A DNA stretch of 64,000 nt from assembly GCF_017874255.1 (NCBI RefSeq), contig NZ_JAGGLD010000005.1, positions 62,001 through 126,000 on the forward strand, given 5' to 3'. Made by a program: the position numbers and the translations under genes. Below the pieces are notes generated by a model that worked only from the letters and a program-made list of their open reading frames with translations, ran no database searches and was not told the DNA's origin. Shown here piece by piece: positions 26,190 through 35,384 of the stretch (positions are counted from its first letter, which is position 1; each line of letters opens with the position of its first letter). This DNA comes from Paenibacillus shirakamiensis (GTDB lineage Bacteria; Bacillota; Bacilli; Paenibacillales; Paenibacillaceae).

Positions 26190-27323
26190 TCATCTCTTAA
26201 AATAATCGACAATGCGTGCTGCAGGAAAACGTGCTTCCTGCTTCAGCACATCAATTCGTGCCGTATTCCGATTCCGCCATTCTTCACCTTCTATTAGAAG
26301 GTTACGAAGACCAGAAGCCACAATTTGAGGGTCTACTTCTTCGCTGGTCCCTACAGCCACAGTACCTAGGCGAGCTAGAAAATGATCAATTTTGGGATCA
26401 TAAGATATACCCAGCATCGGTACATAGCGAGAAGCGGCATAAATTAGACTATGTAGCCGCATTCCCACTAAAGCATCGCAAGTATTTACTTCTGCAAGCA
26501 TGGCTTGAGGATCCACAATTTCGGACGTGATGCTTACTTGGCTTCCTCCTGCATCCACCTGCATTTGATCCATAACGTAACGAGAGGCTTCATCATCCCC
26601 GGGGAAATGGAAAGGAAGAAACCGGAAATGCACTGGCATCATTTTGCCAAGTGCCGTAAGGCCATCTGCCAAACCTTTCAATTCGGTTCTAGATGAATTC
26701 CAAAAGCGGACCGAGATGCCAACTGTTGGCAGGGTATCTTTTCCATCCCATGCCACCGTAACATTCCCCTCCTTAAGAGGGAGCCCCATTACCGGATCAG
26801 GTACAACTTCTATTCTTTCCTTGGGTACACCCATCGAGCTTAACAGTTCGGCAGATTCGGTATCTCGCACCGATATGTAACTACTCTTACGGAAGATGGA
26901 AGCAATGAATGGACGGAACAAACCTTTGTTCACAGGTCCAACACCTTGTGCATAAATAAAAGTTGGCTTACGCATCCACTGCGCTATCTTTAGGATGCCC
27001 AAATAATAAGGAATCGTCTTCATTCCTGTAGCATCTTGTAGTAAACTTCCTCCGCCACTGATTAAGCCATCACTATTGCGAATAGCTTTGCGTACCTCAG
27101 CCATATTCATACGATGAACAGCTTCTACGCCATACATCGAAGTAGTCCATTCCGGATCGATGGATAATACAATGGGTGTTATCGTAATTCCCGCTAGATT
27201 CGCCTCTTGCTTCAAAGCTGTAAGGATGGATTTAAGCACCGCCTCATCCCCACTATTTTTAAAGCCGTAGTACCCCGATATAACTAATCTTTTAGCAGAT
27301 GCGGTGACCATTTCTCCCAGCAC
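26190..27323 (-). CDS. csaB: Polysaccharide pyruvyl transferase CsaB
   Basis: 377 aa. CsaB adds ketal pyruvate (from PEP) to ManNAc of the secondary wall polymer, creating the ligand for SLH domains. Motifs seen: LVISGYYGFKNSGDEAVLKSIL near the N-terminus, GLISGGGSLLQDATG near 85, FIYAQGVGPVNKG near 122 and a C-terminal GMRLHSLIYAAS. The start overlaps the upstream DUF5693 gene by 40 bp (GTG 27323). An ATG at 27311 is an alternative, as the SD AAAGG fits it better. The three SLH proteins nearby are its probable biological clients. Confidence 0.93.
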   Translation of the reverse strand: MLGEMVTASAKRLVISGYYGFKNSGDEAVLKSILTALKQEANLAGITITPIVLSIDPEWTTSMYGVEAVHRMNMAEVRKAIRNSDGLISGGGSLLQDATGMKTIPYYLGILKIAQWMRKPTFIYAQGVGPVNKGLFRPFIASIFRKSSYISVRDTESAELLSSMGVPKERIEVVPDPVMGLPLKEGNVTVAWDGKDTLPTVGISVRFWNSSRTELKGLADGLTALGKMMPVHFRFLPFHFPGDDEASRYVMDQMQVDAGGSQVSITSEIVDPQAMLAEVNTCDALVGMRLHSLIYAASRYVPMLGISYDPKIDHFLARLGTVAVGTSEEVDPQIVASGLRNLLIEGEEWRNRNTARIDVLKQEARFPAARIVDYFKR

Positions 27324-29320
27324 CTTTCTACATAAATCCAGATAGCAATTGCAATCATACCAATGATAAGTCCCAAGCCAAGACCAAGTACACCACGAAT
27401 TAACGAAATCATTACAGGTGTATGAATGTGTGCAAAGGTATCCACCATTGAAAGTTGGCCAATAGCTGCAACAATCAGGATATAAATTAATTTTGGATAT
27501 CTAAGAGCAGCGAATATACCTACAACAAATAATGGATGGAAAATCAAGAATTCTTTGGTCCGCGGTCTAACTCCAATCGTATTCTCTAGGAAAGCTCTGA
27601 ACGCAAGCTCGTAGGAAGAGACCGTACCCGCATTCCCTGTACGCGACAGATAATAATATCCTGCTCCTGCAACGACTATACCTGCTACAACCCATAACAA
27701 GGTTAGCGGCGTACGCAACCAGCGCTTCACTTCACTCCATACCGACTTACCTTGATACAGTAGTACATACACGCCGACTAAAAATACCGGAAGAACATGT
27801 AATAAACTTACACCACGGAACTGATTTAATACCAATGCATACGTGATACTGTTCAACAAAGCAATGATGAAAGGTACTGCACTCAACGAAATCAAAGAGG
27901 TCTTAATGAAAAGAACCAATGTATGCGTAAATCTCCGTCCTGCTGACATATATCCATGCTCTCTTTTGAGTTCTTGAATCTTACGAATCGCTAACAGCGT
28001 AGCAATAGTTGGTGCACTAATAGCAACAAACAAGCTAAGTACCTGCTCCATAAGATCCTGCTTGTGAATTAATACTAACCCAGCGCATCCTAACAACCCT
28101 AATAGGACAGTGGCAAGTGTGAGTGTTGGTAAGAAGAACGAAACAAGTAGGGCAACAAACGCTACGCCGCCTAACGTTACTAAGGCCTTAGCTACTTTGT
28201 CCCAAGAGTGCTGCACTACATCAAAAGCTTCTGCTTGTCCAAGCTGGAAACCATCTTTCTCGATGCGCTGTACTGCATTTCCTGGTGCTCCTAGGGTCTT
28301 CACAATATTCTCTACAGAATCTTTTACTGAGGCTGTTGACGTATCTCTAGAAGGGAGCGAATTAATGTAAATCATACGAATTTTGCGATCTTTAGCGGCT
28401 AATGAGAAACGATCAGCTAAAGTTTCGTTATCCAGCTTGGCATCTCTGTCATTCAGTGAATGTAATCGAACTACATTATAATTCAGTAGATAAGCTAGCT
28501 TATTAAAGCCTTGTTGTGGCTTCTTAAGACCTTCAATCGCGGCAATTCCGATCCCATGCTTCTTAAGCGAATCAGCAAATGTATTCAAGGTCTTCTTTTC
28601 TTGTTGATCTTTGAAACCTTTGACAGCATCACCGTCAAACAAAATGCGCTTCACACCATTTTGCTCAAATGTATCTAAAATAGCATCTACACTTGCTTGA
28701 TCGTAAGCAAGGCTGTCACTAAGACGTGGTAAAATTTGAAATCCTTTATCCCTTAACATTTTCATGGCTATAGGGTCAGTACCTAGCGGCTTAATTACGG
28801 CATTAGCCGGAGACGTATTGATTCGGATCGCTGTAGCTGATGAAGATCCTTCCCAGTTCCAAGGAACTACATCGATATCAAGCTGACTGAATGTTTTTTC
28901 AATAACAGGTCTAAATGTTTTAGCGTTCTCTTCATTCGTAAACACAATGTACGTTGCATTATCTGTCTGACTAGCTGTTAGTGGTAATCTCTTCTGGTCA
29001 ACTAAGTCTTGCGTACTAAATAGCATTAATCGGTGTGACTTGGTCAGTTCGTCGAGGTTACTCTCGTACATCGCAATCGTCCCAACGCCAACACCTTTCA
29101 GTTGTTCCAGTTGCTCCCCTATATATTGCTCAGGGTTCGGCTGATAGGAAGAGTTCTCTAATAAACTGCGATAATTAAATACAATTTCAACTTTTTTGGC
29201 TGTTGATTCGGTTTGTACACGGCCCACAATTAAGGGTAAGGAAGCGACTAAACCTACTATTACAAGAATCCAAAGCCATTTGCGTGAAACGTTGTTCCAC
29301 TGTTGCCATCTTTGATACAC
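27284..29320 (-). CDS. DUF5693-family membrane protein adjacent to csaB
   Basis: 678 aa. One N-terminal membrane segment (WILVIVGLVASLPLIV) is followed by a soluble, presumably extracytoplasmic domain (about 33-375, with TIM-barrel-like strands such as RILFDGDAVKG and KIRMIYINSL). About eight membrane helices occupy 376-665. Start GTG 29320 has GAGGAGG 7 nt upstream. It overlaps csaB and so is co-translated with it. The conserved neighbourhood with csaB suggests a part in export, modification or assembly of the pyruvylated polymer. No experimental role is known to me. Confidence 0.85.
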   Translation of the reverse strand: MYQRWQQWNNVSRKWLWILVIVGLVASLPLIVGRVQTESTAKKVEIVFNYRSLLENSSYQPNPEQYIGEQLEQLKGVGVGTIAMYESNLDELTKSHRLMLFSTQDLVDQKRLPLTASQTDNATYIVFTNEENAKTFRPVIEKTFSQLDIDVVPWNWEGSSSATAIRINTSPANAVIKPLGTDPIAMKMLRDKGFQILPRLSDSLAYDQASVDAILDTFEQNGVKRILFDGDAVKGFKDQQEKKTLNTFADSLKKHGIGIAAIEGLKKPQQGFNKLAYLLNYNVVRLHSLNDRDAKLDNETLADRFSLAAKDRKIRMIYINSLPSRDTSTASVKDSVENIVKTLGAPGNAVQRIEKDGFQLGQAEAFDVVQHSWDKVAKALVTLGGVAFVALLVSFFLPTLTLATVLLGLLGCAGLVLIHKQDLMEQVLSLFVAISAPTIATLLAIRKIQELKREHGYMSAGRRFTHTLVLFIKTSLISLSAVPFIIALLNSITYALVLNQFRGVSLLHVLPVFLVGVYVLLYQGKSVWSEVKRWLRTPLTLLWVVAGIVVAGAGYYYLSRTGNAGTVSSYELAFRAFLENTIGVRPRTKEFLIFHPLFVVGIFAALRYPKLIYILIVAAIGQLSMVDTFAHIHTPVMISLIRGVLGLGLGLIIGMIAIAIWIYVERCWEKWSPHLLKD

Positions 29321-29344
29321 GAAGGAACCTCCTCATAATAAACT

Positions 29345-29391
29345 CCGAAGCTCTCCAGAACCGCATCTTGCAGATTACTGGAAAACTTCGG
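29345..29391. repeat. Inverted repeat between pgcA and the DUF5693 gene
   Basis: CCGAAG...TCCAG at 29345-29358 pairs with CTGGA...CTTCGG at 29378-29391, with two internal mismatches and a 19-nt loop. On the minus strand only a weak T-run (TTTATTAT) follows. It could be a leaky terminator of pgcA or an mRNA-processing hairpin. Confidence 0.6.
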
Positions 29392-29464
29392 AATACACTA
29401 CTACTTATTTCTATTATTCCACAACATGGTGAACTTCATCAAATAACATTGCAGCCGCTATATT

Positions 29465-31192
29465 TTATAGAGCATCTACCCTTGCGAGTACTTCTTCTTG
29501 GAGACGTTCCAGCATTTCAAGCGCATTAGCATTGGAGGACCCTTGTACCGCAAAATAAACTTTGATCTTCGGCTCCGTACCTGATGGACGCAGACAGAAC
29601 CATGATCCATCTTCCAAAATGAATTTAAGTACATTCTCCTTAGGAAGGCCATCCAAACCTAATGAATAATCCAAAACCTGACTGACTTTCGTGCCCACCA
29701 CTTCTTGTGGAGGAAAATTACGCCAGTCATCCATTAACGCACCGATTTTCTCGAGCCCATCTTTTCCTTTGAGCGTACGGGAAGCTAATGCCTCACGATA
29801 GTATCCAAATTGACTATACAATTCTTCAAGTACATCAATGAGGGATTTACCTTGCGTCTTATAATAAGCCGCTGCTTCAGCGATTAAAGTAGCTGCAACA
29901 ATCGCATCTTTATCCCTAGCATAGTTCCCTGCTAGGTACCCATAACTTTCTTCATATCCGAACAAATAAGTATATTTGCCCGTTGCTTCAAATTCGTTCA
30001 TTAGTTCACCGATATATTTGAACCCTGTTAGGGTGTTGAAGACTTTGGCTCCATAGTGACGAGCGATAGCAGCTCCGAGTTCACTAGTAACAATGGTTTT
30101 TACTACTGCACCGTTCAAAGGCAATTTCCCAGAAGCTTGAAGCTGACTGAGCAAATAATGAACAAGAATAGCCCCAGATTGGTTCCCCGTGAGGACCTGA
30201 TATTCTCCATTCGCATCTTTCACAACTGCGCCCATACGATCTGCATCTGGGTCTGTACCCATGAGAAGGTCCGCGTTAACTTTTTTACCTAGTTCAATGG
30301 CCAATGTGAAAGCCTCACGCTCTTCAGGATTTGGGGACTTCACTGTAGAGAATTCTGCATCCGGCGCTTCTTGTTCAGGAACTACGTGTACCTGCGTGAA
30401 GCCTAATTGATCTAGTACGCGGCGAACTGGCTGATTCCCTGTACCGTGAAGTGGTGTATAGACAATAACAATATCTTTGCCTGCTCCCGACGCAATCACT
30501 TCTGGATTCACACTAATCGAAGCCACTTGCTTCACGAATGCTTCATCCTCAGCTTCCCCTAGCCAAATCAGGAGACCCGCAGATTCTGCCTCTTCTTGCG
30601 TGATTCTCTTTACTTTAGAGAAAGAAGTAATCGCCTCAATATTATGAATTACTTTCTCCGCCTCATCCGGAACCAGCTGTCCACCGGATGCATTATAGAC
30701 TTTGTATCCGTTGTATTCTGGTGGATTATGGCTTGCTGTTACGACAATCCCCCCTGTAGCTTTTAAGCTCCGAACTGTAAAAGATAGCTGTGGAGTTGGG
30801 CGCAAAGAACGATAGAGCTTCGCAACGATACCATTTCCGGCTAATACAAGTGCAGCCTCAAGAGCAAATTCTGGAGAGAAGTGACGGGAATCATGAGCGA
30901 TGATTACAGAGGGACGCTCTTCTTTATTACCATGAGCCTGTACAATGAATTCTGCGAATCCTTGCGTAGCTTTGCCTACCGTGTAGCGATTCATTCGGTT
31001 GCTACCCGCACCAATGACCCCGCGCAGACCTCCTGTTCCAAACTCAAGCTCCTTGAAAAAGCGATCTTCAAGCTCTGCTGGATTGTTCTCTAGTTCTTTA
31101 AGCTCTTGCTTTGTTGTCTCATCAATAGACGGATCTTGAAGCCATTGTTGAACCTTATTCTGAATGGTCTGATTCATTTCACTCATGTTCAT
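29465..31192 (-). CDS. pgcA: Alpha-phosphoglucomutase / phosphomannomutase family
   Basis: 575 aa, normal for the PgcA group. It interconverts glucose-6-P and glucose-1-P, feeding UDP-glucose and wall polymer synthesis. Motifs in order: phosphoserine loop VTASHNPPEYNGYK near residue 145, metal loop GTDPDADRMG near 310, sugar-binding FGYEESYGYL near 410 and phosphate-binding RPSGTEPKIKVYF near 535. Either ATG 31192 or ATG 31186 may be used; AGGGG is better spaced for the second. It lies 21 bp downstream of the fabZ stop, probably in the same transcript. Confidence 0.94.
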   Translation of the reverse strand: MNMSEMNQTIQNKVQQWLQDPSIDETTKQELKELENNPAELEDRFFKELEFGTGGLRGVIGAGSNRMNRYTVGKATQGFAEFIVQAHGNKEERPSVIIAHDSRHFSPEFALEAALVLAGNGIVAKLYRSLRPTPQLSFTVRSLKATGGIVVTASHNPPEYNGYKVYNASGGQLVPDEAEKVIHNIEAITSFSKVKRITQEEAESAGLLIWLGEAEDEAFVKQVASISVNPEVIASGAGKDIVIVYTPLHGTGNQPVRRVLDQLGFTQVHVVPEQEAPDAEFSTVKSPNPEEREAFTLAIELGKKVNADLLMGTDPDADRMGAVVKDANGEYQVLTGNQSGAILVHYLLSQLQASGKLPLNGAVVKTIVTSELGAAIARHYGAKVFNTLTGFKYIGELMNEFEATGKYTYLFGYEESYGYLAGNYARDKDAIVAATLIAEAAAYYKTQGKSLIDVLEELYSQFGYYREALASRTLKGKDGLEKIGALMDDWRNFPPQEVVGTKVSQVLDYSLGLDGLPKENVLKFILEDGSWFCLRPSGTEPKIKVYFAVQGSSNANALEMLERLQEEVLARVDAL

Positions 31193-31213
31193 AGCCCCTA
31201 TTCTTAAGTAATG

Positions 31214-31654
31214 TTATTGTAATTCTCCATCGGATAGCGCGAACATAATCTCGCCTTCAGCTACCACTTTGTCTTCGACTTTGGCAACAGCATGGCCTTT
31301 ACCAATAGAGCCCTTCAGACGTATAATCTCTACTTCCAAACGAAGTGTATCCCCGGGTCTTACCATGCCACGGAATCTAAACCCATCCAGCCCTGCAAGG
31401 AAACCAATTTTTCCTTTGTTGCTCTCTAGTCCCAAAATAGCTACTGCTCCAACCTGAGCCAATGCCTCTGTAATCAATACGCCTGGCATGACTGGATATT
31501 CTGGAAAATGCCCAACGAAGAAAGGTTCATTAATCGTTACATTTTTAATGCCTACGGCACGTTTGCCTAGTTCTAATTCTAGAATCCGATCCACCAATAA
31601 AAATGGGGGACGGTGTGGAATAATCTCTTGGATCTGACGAATATCAAGCGTCAT
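31214..31654 (-). CDS. fabZ: 3-hydroxyacyl-ACP dehydratase FabZ
   Basis: 146 aa hot-dog-fold enzyme of type II fatty acid synthesis, dehydrating (3R)-hydroxyacyl-ACP. The signature [14 protein letters not shown], the catalytic His in [16 protein letters not shown] and the Glu in [11 protein letters not shown] are all present. AAGGGG precedes ATG 31654. It is followed closely by pgcA. Confidence 0.95.
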   Translation of the reverse strand: MTLDIRQIQEIIPHRPPFLLVDRILELELGKRAVGIKNVTINEPFFVGHFPEYPVMPGVLITEALAQVGAVAILGLESNKGKIGFLAGLDGFRFRGMVRPGDTLRLEVEIIRLKGSIGKGHAVAKVEDKVVAEGEIMFALSDGELQ

Positions 31655-31960
31655 AGTGGTAGTGCCCCTTTCTCTCTCGTCTCGTAATTATCTTTAAACT
31701 CAAATATCCGTATAAAAACAGTAAACGAGGGCTACACTTTAATTATCCTTCGTCACTGCAGAGGCGGAAGGTTTAGATAAAGGGTGTATTCGAAGGCGGC
31801 CTGTGAGCCGCATAAGAATATAACCCTTTTGTTATGTACGGAACCATTTTGACCTATCACTAATTATAACCTCTCCCTCCACAAAAATAAAACTCCCGCA
31901 TCGCGGGAGTTAGCACTAAGCTTGTCCTATTTAAGCTTAACCTGTTATTGAAGGAATATG
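31655..31960. other. Intergenic region upstream of fabZ
   Basis: 306 bp without a gene. It contains the terminator at 31884-31911, a minus-strand TATAAT-like box at 31863-31868, and a small GCGGC/GCCGC hairpin near 31800. I could not identify a convincing FapR operator by eye. Confidence 0.5.
31884..31911 (-). terminator. Rho-independent terminator of the flhO-flhP-epuA transcript
   Basis: Perfect AACTCCCGC/GCGGGAGTT stem with a 3-nt loop, followed on the minus strand by TTATTTTTG. Confidence 0.9.
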
Positions 31961-32164
31961 TCAGGGTGCAAAAATGAGATCATAGACATGACGCCAAGTA
32001 CTAAAATGAAAGACGTCACTGAAATTACCTTTGCCAAGAACTACATAACCTATAATCATTCCAATAAAAAGCATAACTATTAGAGCAACAATGATACACA
32101 GTATTAGCAATGACCTTCTAAGCCCTGTTCTTCTTGGGTGAACCGGAACGCTCTCTTCCGTCAT
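31961..32164 (-). CDS. EpuA-family small membrane protein (often labelled DNA-directed RNA polymerase subunit beta)
   Basis: 67 aa from ATG 32164. An ATG 12 nt upstream is too close to the SD; GTAGGTGGG fits 32164. A cytosolic basic N-terminus (HPRRTGLRRS) is followed by one membrane helix (LLILCIIVALIVMLFIGMIIGY) and an external tail ending STWRHVYDLIF. This matches the short EpuA-like family that many annotations miscall an RNA polymerase subunit; it has no polymerase domain. It begins just after flhP and is the last gene before a strong terminator. Function is unknown. Confidence 0.78.
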   Translation of the reverse strand: MTEESVPVHPRRTGLRRSLLILCIIVALIVMLFIGMIIGYVVLGKGNFSDVFHFSTWRHVYDLIFAP

Positions 32165-32176
32165 GGAACATCCCAC

Positions 32177-32995
32177 CTACCCGCGTAAGTTATTAACCAA
32201 ACTTGACATTGTATCACTAGAAGTTAGTGCTTTAGCAGACAATTGATAAGCGCGCTGAACTTGCAACATTGTGGACATTTCCGTAGTAAGATCTACGTTA
32301 GATTGTTCCAGTGCTCCTTGACGAAGTGAAGCACGTTCACTAGCTGGAAGTGCATCCACAGCAGTAAGTACATCTTTTTCAGTAGCACCGGGTGCAAGGA
32401 CATACAAGTTATCCGCACGTTGTTCTAACGCATCGGTCTTTATAGGAGCAGCCAACTGGATACGTCCGAGTGTCGCTGAGGTTGAACCAAGCTGCGCCTT
32501 TACAGTACCTGCACTATCGATCGAGAGCTTCGCACCTTTAGGTATAGATATTGGAGCTCCATTCGTATCTAATACATAGTATCCCTGAGCTGTTGTTAAA
32601 TATGCCAGCTTTTCATTGGATGGATCTGGATGTATTTGAAAATCACCTTCACGCGTCCAAGCCTTCTGTCCATTCGCTTGAACAGCAAACAAGGCATTAC
32701 CTTCTATAGCAAGATCCGTGGGGTTGTCAGTAACTTGAATAGGACCTTGAGCAAAATTGCGATTCACACCTGTCATCTTCGTACCATACGCTGCTTGAGT
32801 ACCTAAAGGAGTACCACGACCCGTTAGACTCATGCCTTTCTGCTGTTTGACCACTTCAGTAAGGGTATCCTCAAAAGTAGCCCCTTTGCTCTTATAACCT
32901 GCGGTGTTCACATTCGCAATGTTGTCGGATATTATATCAAGCCGTTGCTGAATACTTCCCATAGATACGGCTGCGGTGATCATTGAATTATTCAT
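32177..32995 (-). CDS. flhP: Flagellar hook-basal body protein FlhP (FlgG/FlgF family)
   Basis: 272 aa. N-terminal rod motif (MGSIQQRLDIISDNIANVNTAGYKSKG) and C-terminal coiled region (TTEMSTMLQVQRAYQLSAKAL) are the two halves that pair in axial rod/hook proteins. In B. subtilis FlhP is a distal rod protein, exported by the flagellar type III apparatus. AGGAGG lies 7 nt upstream of ATG. The position directly after flhO matches the mbl-flhO-flhP order. Confidence 0.92.
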   Translation of the reverse strand: MNNSMITAAVSMGSIQQRLDIISDNIANVNTAGYKSKGATFEDTLTEVVKQQKGMSLTGRGTPLGTQAAYGTKMTGVNRNFAQGPIQVTDNPTDLAIEGNALFAVQANGQKAWTREGDFQIHPDPSNEKLAYLTTAQGYYVLDTNGAPISIPKGAKLSIDSAGTVKAQLGSTSATLGRIQLAAPIKTDALEQRADNLYVLAPGATEKDVLTAVDALPASERASLRQGALEQSNVDLTTEMSTMLQVQRAYQLSAKALTSSDTMSSLVNNLRG

Positions 32996-33005
32996 CAGGC
33001 ACCTC

Positions 33006-33878
33006 CTATACGCGGCCTACTTCGTTTACTGTTTTGTCCAGACTCTTGTCGTAGAATTGAATCATCTTCTGATTCGCTTCATAGGCCCGCTGTGCTGTCA
33101 TTAAATCTACCATGGATTGCGCCGTATTGACATTGGAACCTTCCAAAGAGCCTTGATGTACCGAAGCAGCATCCGTTGTGGTTAAATTGCGAATTCCCGC
33201 CTTTTGCGGATCTACAGCCTCATATACACCATTGCCACGGCGTACCAACTCATAAGGCGACGTCGCCACGCTAACTTGAAGCTGTTGACCTGTAGGCTTA
33301 CCTTGATATAGGAATTTTCCCTGTGCATCCACTTGCATGGAATCTAATGAACGATTCAGTACAAGAGGTTGTCCATCGCTTCCTAGTACTTTGAATCCTG
33401 TTGAGCTCAGCAGTTGCCCAGCAGCATTGACATGAAAACTCCCATCTCGGGTATACCGTACATTGCCATCATTGTCTTGGACAGTAAAAAAAGCCTGCGG
33501 TCGGTAGACTACACTACCGTCTGCTTTGACATATTTGCCTGATTCATCGAATGGATACGATTGACCTGTTGCAGGATCTTGGAGTTCAAGACTTGATTCC
33601 AGACCAAAGTCGGATTGAAGTCCCGTCTCTCTTAAATCCCCTTGAGTATAAGTAGACAAAGATTCTTCGGCAAATACACCGGTATTTAACTTGCCAATTT
33701 GCTGAGTTCCATCGGAACCGTTCATGAGCGAGATTAGCACTTCTGGAAAAGAATGAGCGACCTCGTTCACAGACTTATATCCTGGGGTGTTAACGTTGGC
33801 GATATTTTGCGTTACCGTATCGTGCATGCGCTGCTGAGTCATCATCCCCGCGGCTGCCGTATATAGTCCTCTTAACAA
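33006..33878 (-). CDS. flhO: Flagellar rod protein FlhO (FlgG/FlgF family)
   Basis: 290 aa. N-terminal LRGLYTAAAGMMTQQRMHD followed by the NIANVNTPGYKS rod motif; C-terminal GSNVNTAQSMVDLMTAQRAY. The start is TTG 33878, with GAGGAGG 8 nt upstream. The 10-bp gap to flhP implies one operon. A sigma-D-like element and a long structured leader precede it (see 33879-34187). In B. subtilis flhO-flhP belongs to the sigma-D regulon. Confidence 0.92.
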   Translation of the reverse strand: MLRGLYTAAAGMMTQQRMHDTVTQNIANVNTPGYKSVNEVAHSFPEVLISLMNGSDGTQQIGKLNTGVFAEESLSTYTQGDLRETGLQSDFGLESSLELQDPATGQSYPFDESGKYVKADGSVVYRPQAFFTVQDNDGNVRYTRDGSFHVNAAGQLLSSTGFKVLGSDGQPLVLNRSLDSMQVDAQGKFLYQGKPTGQQLQVSVATSPYELVRRGNGVYEAVDPQKAGIRNLTTTDAASVHQGSLEGSNVNTAQSMVDLMTAQRAYEANQKMIQFYDKSLDKTVNEVGRV

Positions 33879-34160
33879 AGGGAAACCTCCTCACAAATCT
33901 TCGTTCCATGTATATACATATTATAAAAATTATATTTATGAACTAAAAGGCATCCGGTCAGGCCCTCTCCCCCTTGGAAAGGACCTGGCTCAAAGGACGC
34001 TACCAGCTTGGGTGTTGCTACGGAGCACGATTCTCTCCCTGACAAAGACTATGATATTAGACTGCGACGTACTTATCGGTGACCTATGATTACTTTCTAA
34101 TAGCCTGGATAGTTGCAATCTAAGATGCGCTGCCCTCAGGGCAATGGAGTCCTATTCTTT
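33879..34160 (-). ncRNA. Structured leader of flhO-flhP
   Basis: About 280 nt without a gene lie between mbl and flhO. On the minus strand it contains a 12-bp stem (CAGGTCCTTTCC/GGAGAGGGCCTG, two G-U pairs, AAGGG loop; about 33963-33991). A GCGTCC/GGATGC outer stem flanks it, and a GCCCTGAGGGC hairpin lies near 34135. The compactness suggests a structured 5' untranslated region. I could not match it to the c-di-GMP, c-di-AMP or any other riboswitch consensus that I know. Function is inferred only. Confidence 0.5.
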
Positions 34161-34187
34161 ATATCGGAGGATTAGAACTTTTTCTTA
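34161..34187 (-). promoter_or_regulatory. Candidate sigma-D promoter for flhO-flhP
   Basis: Minus-strand TAAG (34184-34187), a 16-nt spacer and CCGATAT (34161-34167) resemble the flagellar sigma-D consensus TAAA/GCCGATAT. It straddles the mbl stop codon. The neighbouring genes are flagellar, which supports the call. Confidence 0.6.
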
Positions 34188-35170
34188 ATAACTTTATCCA
34201 AATTATCCAGCATAATCCCCGTACCCTTAACTACACAATGCATAGGATCTTCAGCAATCAGCACAGGAACACGAAGTTCTTCTGCGAGCAGCTCGTCCAG
34301 TCCATTTAAAAGAGCGCCGCCCCCTGTCAAAATTACGCCACGATCTATGATATCTGCAGACAATTCCGGTGGAGTTCGCTCAAGTACAGATTTAGCTGCG
34401 GCCACGATAGAAGAGACCGGCTCCCATAGCGCTTCTTGAACCTCGGCAGAAGAAATCGTTACTGTAATCGGAAGACCAGAGACCATATCTCTACCTCGAA
34501 TGTCCATTTCAGCTTGACGCCCGCCCGGGCGAACCGTTCCAATACCAATCTTGATATCTTCTGCCGTACGTTCTCCTATAAGTAGCTTGTACTTCGTCTT
34601 AATATATCTAATGATGGAGGAATCGAATTTATCCCCAGCCATCTTAATCGATTGAGCTGTAACAATATCGCCCATGGATAGAACGGCAACATCCGTTGTA
34701 CCTCCTCCGATATCAACGACCATATTGCCACTTGGCTCATAAATATCCATACCGGCACCAATAGCTGCCGCTTTAGGCTCTTCTTCCAGATACACTTCTT
34801 TCGCTCCGCTCCGTTCAGCGGCTTCACGGATTGCCTTCTGCTCTACAGAAGTAATGTTAGTTGGGGCACAGATGAGGATTCTCGGATGACTATACCAGCT
34901 TTTGCCGCCGACCCGGTTAATGAAGTATTTCAACATCATTTCCGTAATTTCAAAATCAGCAATAACTCCGTCCTTTAGTGGACGAAGCGCTACAATATTC
35001 CCTGGAGTTCTACCCACCATTCTGCGGGCTTCTTCCCCCACAGCTAGCACACGTTTGGTATCACTTTCTATCGTGACCACTGAAGGTTCATCCAGGACGA
35101 CACCTTTTCCTTTTACGTATATGAGCACATTCGCTGTGCCCAAGTCAATTCCGATATCCTTGCTCATCAT
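34172..35170 (-). CDS. mbl: MreB-like actin homologue Mbl
   Basis: 332 aa cytoskeletal ATPase guiding lateral wall synthesis. Phosphate-1 (IGIDLGTANVLIYVKGKG), phosphate-2 (VVDIGGGTTDVAVLS) and adenosine (GVILTGGGALLNGLD) motifs are intact. The SD GGGGGAG lies before two adjacent ATG codons (35170 and 35167); either may start. Assignment as Mbl rather than MreB rests on spoIIID upstream and flhO-flhP downstream, as in B. subtilis. Confidence 0.93.
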   Translation of the reverse strand: MMSKDIGIDLGTANVLIYVKGKGVVLDEPSVVTIESDTKRVLAVGEEARRMVGRTPGNIVALRPLKDGVIADFEITEMMLKYFINRVGGKSWYSHPRILICAPTNITSVEQKAIREAAERSGAKEVYLEEEPKAAAIGAGMDIYEPSGNMVVDIGGGTTDVAVLSMGDIVTAQSIKMAGDKFDSSIIRYIKTKYKLLIGERTAEDIKIGIGTVRPGGRQAEMDIRGRDMVSGLPITVTISSAEVQEALWEPVSSIVAAAKSVLERTPPELSADIIDRGVILTGGGALLNGLDELLAEELRVPVLIAEDPMHCVVKGTGIMLDNLDKVIKKKF

Positions 35171-35217
35171 TACAAAGCTCCCCCAAAGCGAATTTTAATG
35201 GTAAAAGAACCCCTCGT

Positions 35218-35246
35218 ATATAACAGCCCAAATTCGACATAAACAA
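35218..35246 (-). promoter_or_regulatory. Candidate sigma-A promoter of mbl
   Basis: Minus-strand TTGTTT (35241-35246), a 17-nt spacer and TTATAT (35218-35223) lie about 50 nt upstream of mbl. The match to consensus is partial. Nearby, GCTAAAATTC occurs twice (35255-35285). Confidence 0.42.
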
Positions 35247-35384
35247 CGATCATTAGCTAAAATTCGGGATAAATGGCTAAAATTCCTGCCTACTAATACC
35301 ATGTTTTAAAATAGCATACTTTGGGGGACAGATTCAATCACAAAGCTGTCTTTTTTAAAGCCCTTTCAAGCGTTCCTTCTGTGT

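Noticed and set aside
33879..34160. c-di-GMP or c-di-AMP riboswitch before flhO
   Set aside because: The conserved core sequences of both classes are not found; kept only as an unclassified structured leader.
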